64,000 nucleotides of DNA from the NCBI RefSeq assembly GCF_900106765.1, contig NZ_FNNG01000011.1, forward strand, positions 47,523 through 111,522, in the 5' to 3' direction. The DNA comes from Tepidimicrobium xylanilyticum. Its GTDB lineage: Bacteria; Bacillota; Clostridia; Tissierellales; Tepidimicrobiaceae. The notes beneath the pieces are model-generated. The model saw nothing but the letters and a program-made list of their open reading frames with translations, did no database searches and was not told the origin of the DNA. Shown in pieces: positions 46,884-56,480 of the stretch; within the stretch, counting starts at the first letter, position 1, and each line of letters opens with the position of its first letter. The translations under genes were made by a program, and so were the position numbers.

Positions 46884-47336
46884 ATGTATTATGATCATAA
46901 TAGGAAATATTCTATCCACTTAAAAGATTATGGGCCTTGTCCTTTTATAACCAACATAAAAAAAGCAGCTAATGAAAATAACTTCTTCCGCATAGCCCTA
47001 TGGACTGGAAAACATCTACAGCTTACTTTAATGAGTATTGATGTTGGTCATGATATCGGCCTGGAAATGCATCCTAATCTAGACCAATTCATTCGCATTG
47101 AACAAGGGCAGGGGATCGTTGAAATGGGGCATAGCATGGAATGCTTAGATTTCCAAGCCAGAGTTTATGAGAATTATGTAGTATTTATACCTGCAGGAAT
47201 ATGGCATAATTTAATTAACACAGGTTCTGTTCCAATTAAACTTTACTCCATATATGCTCCACCAGCACATCCTCACGGTACAATCCATAGGACAAAGGAA
47301 GAAGCAGAAATGAACCATAGTTATTATTGGAGATAA
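46884..47336 (+). CDS. Cupin-domain protein
   Basis: 150 residues from ATG 46884, with AAAGGAG 8 bases upstream (an earlier in-frame start lacks a site). Cupin motif 1 is HDIGLEMHPNLDQFIRIEQGQG; motif 2 is VFIPAGIWHNLINTG, giving a metal site of two or three His and a Glu-like position. It ends YAPPAHPHGTIHRTKEEAE, typical of the clostridial cupins related to YhaK-like or mannose-isomerase-type small cupins. Substrate unknown. Confidence 0.85.
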   Translation: MYYDHNRKYSIHLKDYGPCPFITNIKKAANENNFFRIALWTGKHLQLTLMSIDVGHDIGLEMHPNLDQFIRIEQGQGIVEMGHSMECLDFQARVYENYVVFIPAGIWHNLINTGSVPIKLYSIYAPPAHPHGTIHRTKEEAEMNHSYYWR

Positions 47337-47342
47337 TAATAA

Positions 47343-47377
47343 AAAGTGGATAGGGGACTCCTTATCCACTTTAACTA
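47343..47377. terminator. Terminator between the cupin and lipase-like genes (convergent)
   Basis: AAAGTGGATA (47343-47352) with TATCCACTTT (47363-47372) plus a GGG/CCT extension, flanked by A and T. It can serve both converging genes. Confidence 0.75.
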
Positions 47378-47410
47378 AATCTACTTCTGTTGTTTACAAA
47401 AAATTTTTAC

Positions 47411-48400
47411 CTACTCCCTATTAGTTTTCTCAATTCCCATCGCTTCAATTCTAATATCCCTAATTAAAGGCTTTTCCAGAATAGATGATAGAAAGTCTTT
47501 CGATTTATATAAGATGTCAATATGGTTTCCCTTGATTACTATATGTCGTCCCGTCAAATGACCTAAAGCACTAAAGGTTGTTACCGTACCATCTCCATAA
47601 TTAGTTCTATAAACTTTTATAGGCCTTCCGTCTTTCCATTTAATTTTATCCTTACTATCCACATCTACTAGGAATTCTTTATTGGTAAAAATATCTTTGC
47701 CTGCAATAATAAAAACCTTGCTTGGGTGGATATACTTTTCTTCCAGTTTATTTAAAAAAATATTTCTAGCCTCAATTTTTTCTATTGGCACTTCTTTTCT
47801 AATGCCATCCTTTTCATAGAACAAATAATTACCGTATTTGTAACTGGGCAGCAAATCCCTTGCTATGGGGAATGTTTTCCGTAAAACTTCAATATAGTTT
47901 ATGTTTTTAAATAGTGAAAAATATAGGATAAATCCCATCTTCAATCCATGATAAACAATATTATCCTCAACTTTTGAATAGGGAATTTTCCCTCCACTCC
48001 AAAAAAAGTAAGCATTTACAACACCTAAGTTGGGAGTGCCTATCATAATCAATTTATCCACAGAAGAAGGACTAAAATAAGCTAAATATGTCCTTCCAAG
48101 GAGTCCTCCCAAACTATGTCCAATGATTATAACCTTTTCCTTTTTCGTATCTCTTTTAATTCTTTCTATGTCCTTGGATAAGTATTTATCCACCGACTCC
48201 AATACTGGCATTTTCCAATCATAATAGGAGATGAATAAATTAAAACCCTCTATATAGCCCATTGAATTCAATATTTTAATAAAGGGTCTGTAGACAGTTT
48301 CTGCTGGCCCAAAGGAAAAATCTCCAGTTCCATTTATCACATCATCCCCTAAGGAGCCAAAAAGTCCCGGTACAAAAATGACAGGATAGTCCATTTCCAC
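47411..48400 (-). CDS. Lipase/acyltransferase-like alpha/beta-hydrolase
   Basis: 329 residues without a signal peptide. PVIFVPGLFGSLGDD is the oxyanion-hole strand; VIIIGHSLGGLLGRTYLAYF holds the nucleophile Ser; a late Asp (AGKDIF) and His (TFSALGHLTG) can complete the triad. The pattern is that of LCAT/PGAP1-type lipases. Likely a cytosolic or membrane-associated esterase or lipase; substrate unknown. Confidence 0.8.
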   Translation of the reverse strand: MEMDYPVIFVPGLFGSLGDDVINGTGDFSFGPAETVYRPFIKILNSMGYIEGFNLFISYYDWKMPVLESVDKYLSKDIERIKRDTKKEKVIIIGHSLGGLLGRTYLAYFSPSSVDKLIMIGTPNLGVVNAYFFWSGGKIPYSKVEDNIVYHGLKMGFILYFSLFKNINYIEVLRKTFPIARDLLPSYKYGNYLFYEKDGIRKEVPIEKIEARNIFLNKLEEKYIHPSKVFIIAGKDIFTNKEFLVDVDSKDKIKWKDGRPIKVYRTNYGDGTVTTFSALGHLTGRHIVIKGNHIDILYKSKDFLSSILEKPLIRDIRIEAMGIEKTNRE

Positions 48401-48535
48401 ATTCCCTTCCCTTTTATATCAGAATATGCAGTGGACATAAGAAAGTTTATAGCTTAACATTATTTATCTATTTTTGTAAAATGAATGTACAGATTATCCA
48501 ATCCATAAAAATATATTATAATATACTTGGTGATT

Positions 48536-49543
48536 AAATTGAGCATGTCAAACGAACTGATGGAAAAGATAAAATCAATACCAGATAAACCCGGAGTCTA
48601 TTTAATGAAGGATTCACGAGAGAATATAATATATATCGGTAAAAGTAAATGTTTAAATAAAAGGGTAAGGTCCTATTTCCAAAGAAATATTGATTTCAAT
48701 AAAATAAAACAGCTAGTATTTAATATCTATGATATAGAAACAATAATAACTGATACTCACTTGGAAGCTCAAATATTGGAATGTAGCCTAATAAAGAAAC
48801 ATAAGCCTATATATAACAGCCAATTCAAAAATGATAAAAAATATGTGTACTTAACTATAAAGAATGATAGCCAAAATTTACTAACAATTACTTTAAACAA
48901 GGAAAATGAATATAGTTATGGCCCTTATAGGAGTAGAAATACACTTATGGAATTGGTTAGGCTTCTAAGAAACATATATCCTATTATAAAAGGTGAGGAA
49001 CTATATAAATTCAGCTACCATCCCTTACCAATAAATTGCCATGGAAATGACTTTAATGAAAACAGAAAATCTTTAATAGATATACTATCCCAAGAAAAAT
49101 CTTTGGAAACTTTTTTATCTCTAATCAAAACCAAAATGGAAGATGCCTCATGTCAATTACAATTTGAAAGGGCATCTTACTATAGAGACCTATTATCAGC
49201 TTTAAACTACTTATATCATTCTAATAAAGTAGATATTACTAAAGGTAGAAAAGTTTTAGCAGGAGAAAGACTGGATGATGGTTATAAACTATTCTATATT
49301 ATAGATGGCAATTTGGTTTCGAAAAAGAAATTCTCCAAAATTAATAGAGAACTTATTAAAGATTTCCTTACCAATATGGAAAAGTTCAAAAGTCATGACA
49401 CCACTAATAAGGATGAAAAGAGTAACTTGGATTTTAAAACCATAATCAGTAGAGAATTGAAAACCAATCTATCTATGCAGATCCAATATATAGATGACAT
49501 TTTAAATTTAGATATTATAATAGATTTTTTGAATAGATTATAA
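48536..49543 (+). CDS. UvrC-like GIY-YIG nuclease with UVR domain, lacking the UvrC C-terminus
   Basis: About 336 residues. N-terminal GIY-YIG nuclease: PDKPGVYLMKDSRENIIYIGK, then THLEAQILECSLIKKHKPIYN with the catalytic Glu. A UVR helix follows near residue 205 (KMEDASCQLQFERASYYRDLL). UvrC has about 600 residues with a second RNase-H-like nuclease and HhH motifs, all absent here. Closest in plan to Cho-type or clostridial excinuclease paralogues that cut 3' of a lesion. The TTG at 48536 or the ATG at 48545 can serve as start; GGTGAT lies upstream of both. Confidence 0.8.
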   Translation, partial: KLSMSNELMEKIKSIPDKPGVYLMKDSRENIIYIGKSKCLNKRVRSYFQRNIDFNKIKQLVFNIYDIETIITDTHLEAQILECSLIKKHKPIYNSQFKNDKKYVYLTIKNDSQNLLTITLNKENEYSYGPYRSRNTLMELVRLLRNIYPIIKGEELYKFSYHPLPINCHGNDFNENRKSLIDILSQEKSLETFLSLIKTKMEDASCQLQFERASYYRDLLSALNYLYHSNKVDITKGRKVLAGERLDDGYKLFYIIDGNLVSKKKFSKINRELIKDFLTNMEKFKSHDTTNKDEKSNLDFKTIISRELKTNLSMQIQYIDDILNLDIIIDFLNRL

Positions 49544-49611
49544 GCCCATTGAATAATTTACTTGTAATTCCAATTTAACTGGGTATATAGACTAGGGAAA
49601 GGAGTGTAGAT

Positions 49612-50634
49612 ATGGCAAAACTATTTTCAAATATAAAAATCAAAGATTTAGAATTAAAGAATAGAATCGTAATGCCACCCATGTGCATGTTGGAAGCTGA
49701 TAATGAAGGCTTTGCTAAAAATTGGCATGTAATCCATTATGCTACCCGTGCAATTGGAGGAACTGGTCTTTTAATTTTAGAAGCTACAGCAGTAGAAAGT
49801 CGAGGACGAATTAAAGAAGGTGATTTAGGTATTTGGGATGATTCCCATATTGAAGGATTAGGAAAAATAGTTAAATATTCAAAGGAATTAGGATCTAAAG
49901 TAGGAATACAATTAGCACATGCAGGTAGAAAATGTGCTGTAAGTTCAGAAAAGATCATTGCACCATCTCCTATAGCTTTCGATAACACCTATCAAACTCC
50001 AAAAGAAATGACCATTGATGATATAAAAACAGTTATAAATGCATTTAAAGAGGGAGCTAGAAGGGCCAATGAAGCTGGATTTGATACCCTCGAAATTCAT
50101 GGTGCCCATGGATATTTAATAAATGAGTTCTTATCTCCTCTAACCAATAAGAGAACCGATGAGTATGGAGGAAACTTGGAGAATAGGGTTAGATTTTTAA
50201 AGGAGATAATAGTTGAAGTTAAAAAGGTATGGCCTGAAAACAAGCCTATTATATTAAGGGTTTCTGCTGAAGATTATGTTGAAAATGGCAATCATCCAGA
50301 GGACTACGTGGAAATAATAAATATGGTAAAGGATGAAGGAGTCGACATAGTAAATGTAAGTTCAGGAGGTCTAGTTCCCGCTATGATCGATGCATACCCA
50401 GGATACCAAGTCCCCTTTGCAGAAACTATTAAGAAGGGAACTGGACTACCAGTCATAGCTGGAGGCCTAATATCCGAACCTGTAATGGCTGAAGAAATAC
50501 TTAAGAATAATAGGGGTGATTTAATATTCTTAGGTAGGGAACTATTAAGAAACCCCTATTGGCCTTTACAAGCTGCCAAAAAGCTTAATGTTAACGTTGA
50601 ATGGCCTGGTGCCTATAAAAGGGCTAAAATTTGA
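49612..50634 (+). CDS. NADH:flavin oxidoreductase / old yellow enzyme (YqjM-like)
   Basis: FMN-dependent ene-reductase, 340 residues. IVMPPMCMLEADNEGFAKNW includes the YqjM-type Cys; GVGIQ-like LGSKVGIQLAHAGRKC; the active-site pair in EIHGAHGYLINEFLSPLTN and the phosphate loop PVIAGGLISEPV. It ends before the 2-enoate-reductase Fe-S domain, so this is the short class. AAAGGAG before the ATG. Substrates are activated alkenes; the physiological one is unknown. Confidence 0.92.
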   Translation: MAKLFSNIKIKDLELKNRIVMPPMCMLEADNEGFAKNWHVIHYATRAIGGTGLLILEATAVESRGRIKEGDLGIWDDSHIEGLGKIVKYSKELGSKVGIQLAHAGRKCAVSSEKIIAPSPIAFDNTYQTPKEMTIDDIKTVINAFKEGARRANEAGFDTLEIHGAHGYLINEFLSPLTNKRTDEYGGNLENRVRFLKEIIVEVKKVWPENKPIILRVSAEDYVENGNHPEDYVEIINMVKDEGVDIVNVSSGGLVPAMIDAYPGYQVPFAETIKKGTGLPVIAGGLISEPVMAEEILKNNRGDLIFLGRELLRNPYWPLQAAKKLNVNVEWPGAYKRAKI

Positions 50635-50635
50635 T

Positions 50636-50658
50636 CCCCAGAAATTCTGGGGTTTTTT
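50636..50658 (+). terminator. Terminator after the old yellow enzyme gene
   Basis: CCCCAG with CTGGGG around AAATT, then six T, starting two bases past the stop codon. Confidence 0.85.
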
Positions 50659-50741
50659 ATTAACTTTTGTATCCTATTTGTTATATTTGTGCTATAATAT
50701 ATTATACATAGATATTTTTTATTTTACTTAAATGGAGGGAT

Positions 50742-52808
50742 ATGATGAACAATTTAAAAAGGCTGACCTCACTTTTACTTGCCTTAGTATTAATTTTTGG
50801 TTTATCCATTAATGCTTTAGCAAATGCTCATTCAGGCATAACCCTATTATTAAATGGAAGAAAAATCAGCTTAGATGAAGCTTTCCTAAATGAAGAAAAT
50901 CAAGTAATGGTGCCATTGCGGATGATTGGAGAAGAATTAGGATACGAAGTAATTTGGAATGAAGATTGGAGTGTAACCCTTTCAAGAGAAAATAATGCCA
51001 TTCATTTGAAAATTGGGGAATCAAAGGTTTTGATAAATGGAGAAGAATTAAAATTAGAATTTCCACCCTTATTAAAGGAAGCCAAAACCTATGTGCCAGT
51101 AGAGTTTTTTAACAGGAGTATGGGATTAGTTGCTGGTTGGAATGGTAAGCACCAAATTCTTAAGTTAAGCCAATGGAAGGATAATGAAGAATATTTCTTT
51201 ACCATGGATGAAGAAAATAAAGATAAACAAGATGAATTAGTAAAATACATGGAATCCCTTCAAAAATACCACAACTTTAATGGTAGCCTATTAGTTGCCA
51301 AAAATGGAAAAATACTTCTTAATGAAGGTTATGGTTTTGCAGACAAGGAACAAAAAATAAAGAATACATCACAAACTACCTTCGCTATAGGTTCAATTAC
51401 TAAACAGTTTACCGCTATGGCTGTTATGCAACTAGCTGAAAAAGGATTGTTAAATGTAGAAGATAAGCTCTCAAAATACTTACCTGATTTTCCAAACGGA
51501 GATCTAATAACCATCCATAATCTATTAACCCATACATCTGGCCTTGTTAGTTATACCAATCTAAATGAATTCCTTAAAATGGATATTAGCAATAGAAGTC
51601 CGGAAGCTGTTATAGATTTGATTAAAGATTTACCTCTAAATTTTGAGCCAGGAAAAATGTTTGAATACTCCAATACCAATTATGTGTTATTGGGGATGAT
51701 TGTAGAAAAGGTTTCTAATATACCCTTGGAAAAATATCTAGATGGAAATATTTTTAAGCCCCTAAATATGGAAAGTACAGGCATGTATTCTATAGATAAA
51801 TATCATATACAGGATGCAACACCTTATGTTGGGTTCTTGGAACTACATCCTGTAGATGATGAATTAGTATTGACTCAGGCTTTTGGTGCAGGGAATATGT
51901 ATTCCACAGTAGAAGATCTGTACCGATGGGACAGAGCCTTAAAAACTGAAAAGTTAATTAGTAAAGAAACTTTGAATAAAATATTTGAAAAATATATATC
52001 TATAGACGAAACTAACTATTATGGTTATGGATGGATGATTACAGAAGAAGTCAATTCAGAAAGTAAAGCTCACCATGGGGGTAATACTTTCGGATTTACT
52101 GCCAACATAGCCAGATATCCAGAATCGGATCTGACCATTATAGCTTTAAGTAATATGGGCTCATATGATTTGATATCATTAACAGAGGATTTAAGAGCTA
52201 TAGTTCTAGATAAGGAATATAAGATGCCAGAAATATTAGAGAAAATAGAAATAGATGACTTAAGTTTATACGATGATTATACCGGAAGATATGAGCTGGC
52301 AAATGGAATCTATATAAATATATCAAGAGTTGATGATAAGCTATTTGCTCAAGTAACAGGTCAAGATGCTTTTCAATTGCTGCCATTATCAGAGAGCCGA
52401 TTTTTTGCTCAGGAAGTAGACATTAGAATAGAGTTTATCAAAGATGAGGAAGGAAATGTTAGAAAGTTAACTCTTAAACAACTTGGTATGACTCATGAAT
52501 GTAAAAAAATAGGAGATATAGAAGAGCAAAAAGAAGTTGAGTTAGATCCAGAAATATATAATGATTATGTTGGAAAATATGAGTTAGCTCCGGGGATAAT
52601 TATTACTATCACAACTGAAGAAAGCAGGCTTTATGCTCAACTCACTGGTCAAAACAAATTCGAAATATTTCCTTCATCACAAGACGAATTTTTCTACAAG
52701 GTAGTAGAAGCTCAAATCCATTTCCAAAGAGATGAAAAAGGGACAGTTACCCATCTAATACTATATCAGGGTGGTCAGGAAATACCCTCCGTAAAATTGA
52801 ATGAATAA
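50742..52808 (+). CDS. Secreted beta-lactamase-fold serine hydrolase with copper-amine-oxidase-like N-domain
   Basis: 688 residues. Signal peptide to about residue 28 (ALANA), then a copper-amine-oxidase N-terminal-like domain (to about 140; QVMVPLRMIGEELGYEV and AKTYVPVEFF), then a class C beta-lactamase/PBP4-type domain: FAIGSITKQFTAMAVMQL with catalytic Ser-x-x-Lys, FEYSNTNYVLLG with Tyr-x-Asn and KAHHGGNTFG as third motif. Two DUF3471-like repeats end it (YTGRYELANGIYINISRV and YVGKYELAPGIIITITTE). Probably extracellular peptidase or esterase rather than a resistance enzyme. Two adjacent ATG codons; the second has better spacing to GGAGGG. Confidence 0.88.
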   Translation: MMNNLKRLTSLLLALVLIFGLSINALANAHSGITLLLNGRKISLDEAFLNEENQVMVPLRMIGEELGYEVIWNEDWSVTLSRENNAIHLKIGESKVLINGEELKLEFPPLLKEAKTYVPVEFFNRSMGLVAGWNGKHQILKLSQWKDNEEYFFTMDEENKDKQDELVKYMESLQKYHNFNGSLLVAKNGKILLNEGYGFADKEQKIKNTSQTTFAIGSITKQFTAMAVMQLAEKGLLNVEDKLSKYLPDFPNGDLITIHNLLTHTSGLVSYTNLNEFLKMDISNRSPEAVIDLIKDLPLNFEPGKMFEYSNTNYVLLGMIVEKVSNIPLEKYLDGNIFKPLNMESTGMYSIDKYHIQDATPYVGFLELHPVDDELVLTQAFGAGNMYSTVEDLYRWDRALKTEKLISKETLNKIFEKYISIDETNYYGYGWMITEEVNSESKAHHGGNTFGFTANIARYPESDLTIIALSNMGSYDLISLTEDLRAIVLDKEYKMPEILEKIEIDDLSLYDDYTGRYELANGIYINISRVDDKLFAQVTGQDAFQLLPLSESRFFAQEVDIRIEFIKDEEGNVRKLTLKQLGMTHECKKIGDIEEQKEVELDPEIYNDYVGKYELAPGIIITITTEESRLYAQLTGQNKFEIFPSSQDEFFYKVVEAQIHFQRDEKGTVTHLILYQGGQEIPSVKLNE

Positions 52809-52829
52809 AAATGTTATAACTATCAAGAG

Positions 52830-52858
52830 CTGGGTAAGATATAATACCCAGTTCTTTT
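52830..52858 (+). terminator. Terminator after the serine hydrolase gene
   Basis: CTGGGTA (52830-52836) with TACCCAG (52845-52851), followed by TTCTTTT. Confidence 0.75.
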
Positions 52859-52974
52859 ATTCTGCTAAATTTTAGAGGTACAAACCCTAGTCCTTTGCTT
52901 GAATATATGTTCGAAAACCTGTATAATATAAAAAGTCTCATAAAATAATTATTTTACATCGGAGAGGAATTCAT

Positions 52975-53562
52975 ATGACAGGACAAACCCATGTTGCAAT
53001 AGGGATAGCAACCGCTTTAACTTTATCCATGGAACAACCCATAGAGAATAAATTAATCATTATATTAGCATCAACAATTGGGGCTTTGGCCCCTGATTTA
53101 GATCATCCTAGAGGAAAGTTAAACCAGAAACTATTATTAATAAATAGTGGTCTTTATAGAACTCTATTTTATATATCCTTAGGATTTTTCCTTTCCTATG
53201 TATATACAGTTACAGGTGAAAAATTATTGATGTTACTAGGAAGAATGGCCTTCCTTGTTGGAATATCAACTCATAGAGGTTTTACCCATAGTATACTAGG
53301 TTTTCTAATATCTGGTTCCTTAGTAAAATCAGGGGCTACTGAATATGGACTACCTTCCATATATACAGGTTTTATCATTGGTTATCTATGTCATTTAATA
53401 GCTGATTTTTTTACCCCAATGGGAATAAAACTATTCTTTCCATTAGGAACAAATGTTACTGCACCTATTACTATTAAAACAAATAGTAAGATTGAAAAAA
53501 TAATATTTTTAATAATAAGCTTTTATTCTATATCCTTATTAATCAAATGTGTATATATTTAA
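52975..53562 (+). CDS. DUF457/YdjM-type membrane-bound metal-dependent hydrolase
   Basis: 195 residues with four to five membrane segments. Family motifs: MTGQTHVAIGIATAL, LAPDLDHPRGKL, STHRGFTHSILGFLI and CHLIADFFTPMGIKLFFPL, which together supply the His and Asp residues conserved in YdjM/YbcI proteins. GGAGAGG lies before the ATG. Function in the membrane is uncertain; hydrolase activity is by family name only. Confidence 0.88.
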   Translation: MTGQTHVAIGIATALTLSMEQPIENKLIIILASTIGALAPDLDHPRGKLNQKLLLINSGLYRTLFYISLGFFLSYVYTVTGEKLLMLLGRMAFLVGISTHRGFTHSILGFLISGSLVKSGATEYGLPSIYTGFIIGYLCHLIADFFTPMGIKLFFPLGTNVTAPITIKTNSKIEKIIFLIISFYSISLLIKCVYI

Positions 53563-53593
53563 CTAAGAATTCATATCGTATGGGATAACAACA

Positions 53594-53619
53594 ATTAAGG
53601 CCTATTTTTAGGCCTTAAT
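53594..53619. terminator. Hairpin between convergent genes
   Basis: ATTAAGGCCTA with TAGGCCTTAAT around a short T loop, between the DUF457 gene and the dipeptidase gene. No long T-run follows on either strand, so it is only a probable terminator. Confidence 0.5.
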
Positions 53620-53625
53620 CTAATA

Positions 53626-54564
53626 CTATAATACGTCCCTTATTACCCTTAATGCATTTCTATAGAATATCTTATCTATTTCATCCTCTGAAAATCCATT
53701 ATCCCTCAATGCCTGTATAAGCTTTTCTATTTCACCAATATTTTCTATCTCCCCATTAGGATTACAACCATCAAAATCAGAACCTATAGCTATAACATCG
53801 ATTCCTCCAATATTTTTAATATGCTTAATATGCCTAATCATATCATCTACTCTGGCATGCTTGGAATCCCCTAAGAAATCCCTTTCAAAACAAATGCCCA
53901 TTACTCCTCCTGATTCTGAAAGGGTCCTTATCATATCATCTGTAAGATTTCTTAAATGGTTCTTCATTTTTCTTGAATTAGAATGGGAGGCTATAAAAGG
54001 TTTTTTACTTTCCGTTGAAACATCGTAGAAACCCTGATCTGAAAGGTGTGATACATCTATTAGCATCCCTAGTTTATTCATCTCATAGACCACTTGACGC
54101 CCAAAATCGGTTAATCCTTTATCCCTATATTCTTCCTTTGTATTAGGATAACCTATTTCATTTACATTATTCCAAGTTAAAGTTATGCCCCTTACTCCTA
54201 ATCTATAATAATTTCTCAAATTATATAACTCGCCCTTAAGAGCTCCTCCTTCTTCAATAGTTAAAATGGCTGAAATTTTACCTTCCTTATCGTTATTAAT
54301 GATATCTTCATATTTTGTAGCTATTTTTATATACTGTAAATTTTTATCCAATTCTAAATAGAATTTGTCCATCATCTCTAAACATATATCTATCGGATCC
54401 CTTTCACTTTTTAAATCGACCCATAAGGCAAAGAATTGGACCAATGAATTGGCCTTTCTCAGCTTTTTAACATCTACCCCTAAATCATTTTCATAAAGCC
54501 CTAAATTATCCTTATCCTCCATCAATTTTAAAACTGTATCACAATGCATATCTATTGGTCTCAC
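53626..54564 (-). CDS. Membrane (renal-type) dipeptidase, peptidase family M19
   Basis: Zinc dipeptidase of 312 residues. IDMHCDTVLKLMEDKDN gives the HxD metal site; TIEEGGALKGELYNL the bridging Glu; ITLTWNNVNEIGYP; MLIDVSHLSDQGFYDV and KPFIASHSNSR two further His; AIGSDFDGCNPNG the final Asp. No signal peptide, so cytosolic. It follows the adenosine deaminase stop directly. Adds to the peptide-degrading capacity of the window. Confidence 0.93.
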   Translation of the reverse strand: MRPIDMHCDTVLKLMEDKDNLGLYENDLGVDVKKLRKANSLVQFFALWVDLKSERDPIDICLEMMDKFYLELDKNLQYIKIATKYEDIINNDKEGKISAILTIEEGGALKGELYNLRNYYRLGVRGITLTWNNVNEIGYPNTKEEYRDKGLTDFGRQVVYEMNKLGMLIDVSHLSDQGFYDVSTESKKPFIASHSNSRKMKNHLRNLTDDMIRTLSESGGVMGICFERDFLGDSKHARVDDMIRHIKHIKNIGGIDVIAIGSDFDGCNPNGEIENIGEIEKLIQALRDNGFSEDEIDKIFYRNALRVIRDVL

Positions 54565-55587
54565 CTATATCAGCTCCATATTTCTTAATTCTTCATCTAC
54601 CTTTTTCCTTAAAATATCTCTTTCATTATCCTTAATAAAAGCAGCATCAATAGAATTTTGAATTAGCCCTACTACCTCTTCTATAGTAAAATCTAGCTTT
54701 TCCATTAACAATTGATATTCTCTCTCTAAAGAAGTATTTGAAACGGTTATATTGTCTGTATTTACTGTCACTTTTAAACCTTTAGCTAAAAATTTCCTTA
54801 TAGGATAATCCTCTATGGATTTTACTGATTTAGTCTGTAAATTACTTATTGGACACATCTCTAGAAATATGTTTTTCTCTTTTAACAACTCCATTACTTT
54901 AGGATCCTTTGCTGCTGCAATGCCATGACCTATTCTCTGTGCATGAAGTAGTTCTATAGACTTAGGGATATTTTCCGCTATTCCAGTTTCCCCAGCATGG
55001 ATTGTAATGTTATATCCCATATCATAGGCTAAATTAAACGCCTTTTGATGGATCTCAGGAGGAAAGTCCTGTTCATTTCCTGCTAAATCTACTGCTACAA
55101 CTCCTTTACCAATATATTTGGCTCCATTTTTAATTACCTTAATACTCTCTTCTACCCTTTCATTCCTCATACAGATTAAAACAGCATTAGACCATATACC
55201 AAAATCCTTCTTAGCCCTTTCCATCCCCACCAGCACTGATTCAACAACCTCTTCAAAGGAAAGCCCTTCCTTTGTATGAAGATAAGGAGCAAATCTTATC
55301 TCTACATATTTCACATTCTGAGCATTTAAATCCTCTAATAACTCATAAGTTATCCTTTCCATATTCTCTTTTTTCTGCATAATACTTAATGGGTACTGAA
55401 ATTTCTTTAAATACTCAATTAGGGATTTACAGTCATCTTTTACCATTACCAATTCTTCAAATTCTCTAAAATCATTAACTTCAATGATACCTTCTTTTAG
55501 TAAAAGTTCATACATGGTCTTTGGTCTAACACTTCCATCTAGATGGCAATGTAGTTCTGTCTTAGGTAATAATTTTAATACATCCAT
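54565..55587 (-). CDS. add: Adenosine deaminase
   Basis: Converts adenosine to inosine. LPKTELHCHLDGSVRPKTMY holds the HxH metal site; VDLAGNEQDFPP; NITIHAGETGIAENI with His and catalytic Glu; RIGHGIAAAKDP and VTVNTDNITVSNT with the zinc Asp. 340 residues. The preceding segment has an AGGAGG before the ATG. Together with the M19 gene it forms a two-gene operon. Confidence 0.93.
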   Translation of the reverse strand: MDVLKLLPKTELHCHLDGSVRPKTMYELLLKEGIIEVNDFREFEELVMVKDDCKSLIEYLKKFQYPLSIMQKKENMERITYELLEDLNAQNVKYVEIRFAPYLHTKEGLSFEEVVESVLVGMERAKKDFGIWSNAVLICMRNERVEESIKVIKNGAKYIGKGVVAVDLAGNEQDFPPEIHQKAFNLAYDMGYNITIHAGETGIAENIPKSIELLHAQRIGHGIAAAKDPKVMELLKEKNIFLEMCPISNLQTKSVKSIEDYPIRKFLAKGLKVTVNTDNITVSNTSLEREYQLLMEKLDFTIEEVVGLIQNSIDAAFIKDNERDILRKKVDEELRNMELI

Positions 55588-55739
55588 TATATCTGTTTCC
55601 TCCTATTCTATTGAAATAAATACGTGAACCTCCTTTTTAATATATTTCGACCTATGTACAAAATACCCTCTTTTTTCAATAAAATTGCATAGAAATTAAA
55701 AACATTAATCCTTGAAAGTTTTGATTGTAAATATAAAAA

Positions 55740-56480
55740 TCAAATTTTTCCCTCATAATCAGCATATCTTTTGATTCCAAAGGATATCATTGATATCCCT
55801 ATTACTAAAAAGAAAGCTTTACCCAATATGAATAATTTAGGCAGTATAAAAGGTGGTTCCCCATCAGTTCCCACAGGAAGCGTCAACGGATAAGTATTAA
55901 AAGTTTGTGTCCCATATAAATCAACAAATGTAGGCAGTGGTAAAAAACCGATTAATAGTATAAAGATTATTAAAACATATAGTAAATTTGGATGTATACT
56001 AGCTATAACTAAACCTATTCCTAATACAAGCAATAAAGCAGGAATTAAAGTTATCAAAGATGGTACAATAAAATCTATAAATGTATAGAAACGAAAAATC
56101 AAAACATAAAACAAGAAACTTATTCCAATTACAAATATTGATATTAACATATATCCAACAATTATTGCCAAACATCTGGTAAAACCATATTTTAAAGGAT
56201 CAATCGGAGTTGCAAATATTAGCTGCTTAACCTGTTTTTCCTCCTTTGAATAGAGAAAGCTTATGAAAAAAATTAGGGTAATAAGCAGTAAAGGTAATAC
56301 TTTTGCAAGATACATTCCATAGCTCCAGCTTGAAAAGGGAGCCGTAAAAGCAATACCAACTATGATATCTTTCCTAAGTATTTGGTAGCTGTATAGCATA
56401 GTAATCATTAATAAAACAAAAAAAATTTTATTAAAAATCAATCGCTTTAGTTCATATCTAAAAATCTTTTTCAATTTCAA
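55740..56480 (-). CDS. ABC-2-type permease subunit
   Basis: 246 residues with six hydrophobic segments and a short charged N-terminus (MKLKKIFRYELKRLIFNKIF), the pattern of ABC-2 permeases. ISFLYSKEEKQVKQLIFATP is a cytoplasmic loop. Overlaps the end of the peptidase-permease gene by 23 bp, so it is translationally coupled. Second membrane subunit of the three-gene system; cargo unknown. Confidence 0.8.
   Translation of the reverse strand: MKLKKIFRYELKRLIFNKIFFVLLMITMLYSYQILRKDIIVGIAFTAPFSSWSYGMYLAKVLPLLLITLIFFISFLYSKEEKQVKQLIFATPIDPLKYGFTRCLAIIVGYMLISIFVIGISFLFYVLIFRFYTFIDFIVPSLITLIPALLLVLGIGLVIASIHPNLLYVLIIFILLIGFLPLPTFVDLYGTQTFNTYPLTLPVGTDGEPPFILPKLFILGKAFFLVIGISMISFGIKRYADYEGKI

Noticed and set aside
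54565..55587. Loss of a catalytic Asp in adenosine deaminase (NTDN instead of NTDD)
   Set aside because: The zinc-binding Asp is kept, and to my knowledge Asn at the second position is common in bacterial enzymes, so it is not a lesion.
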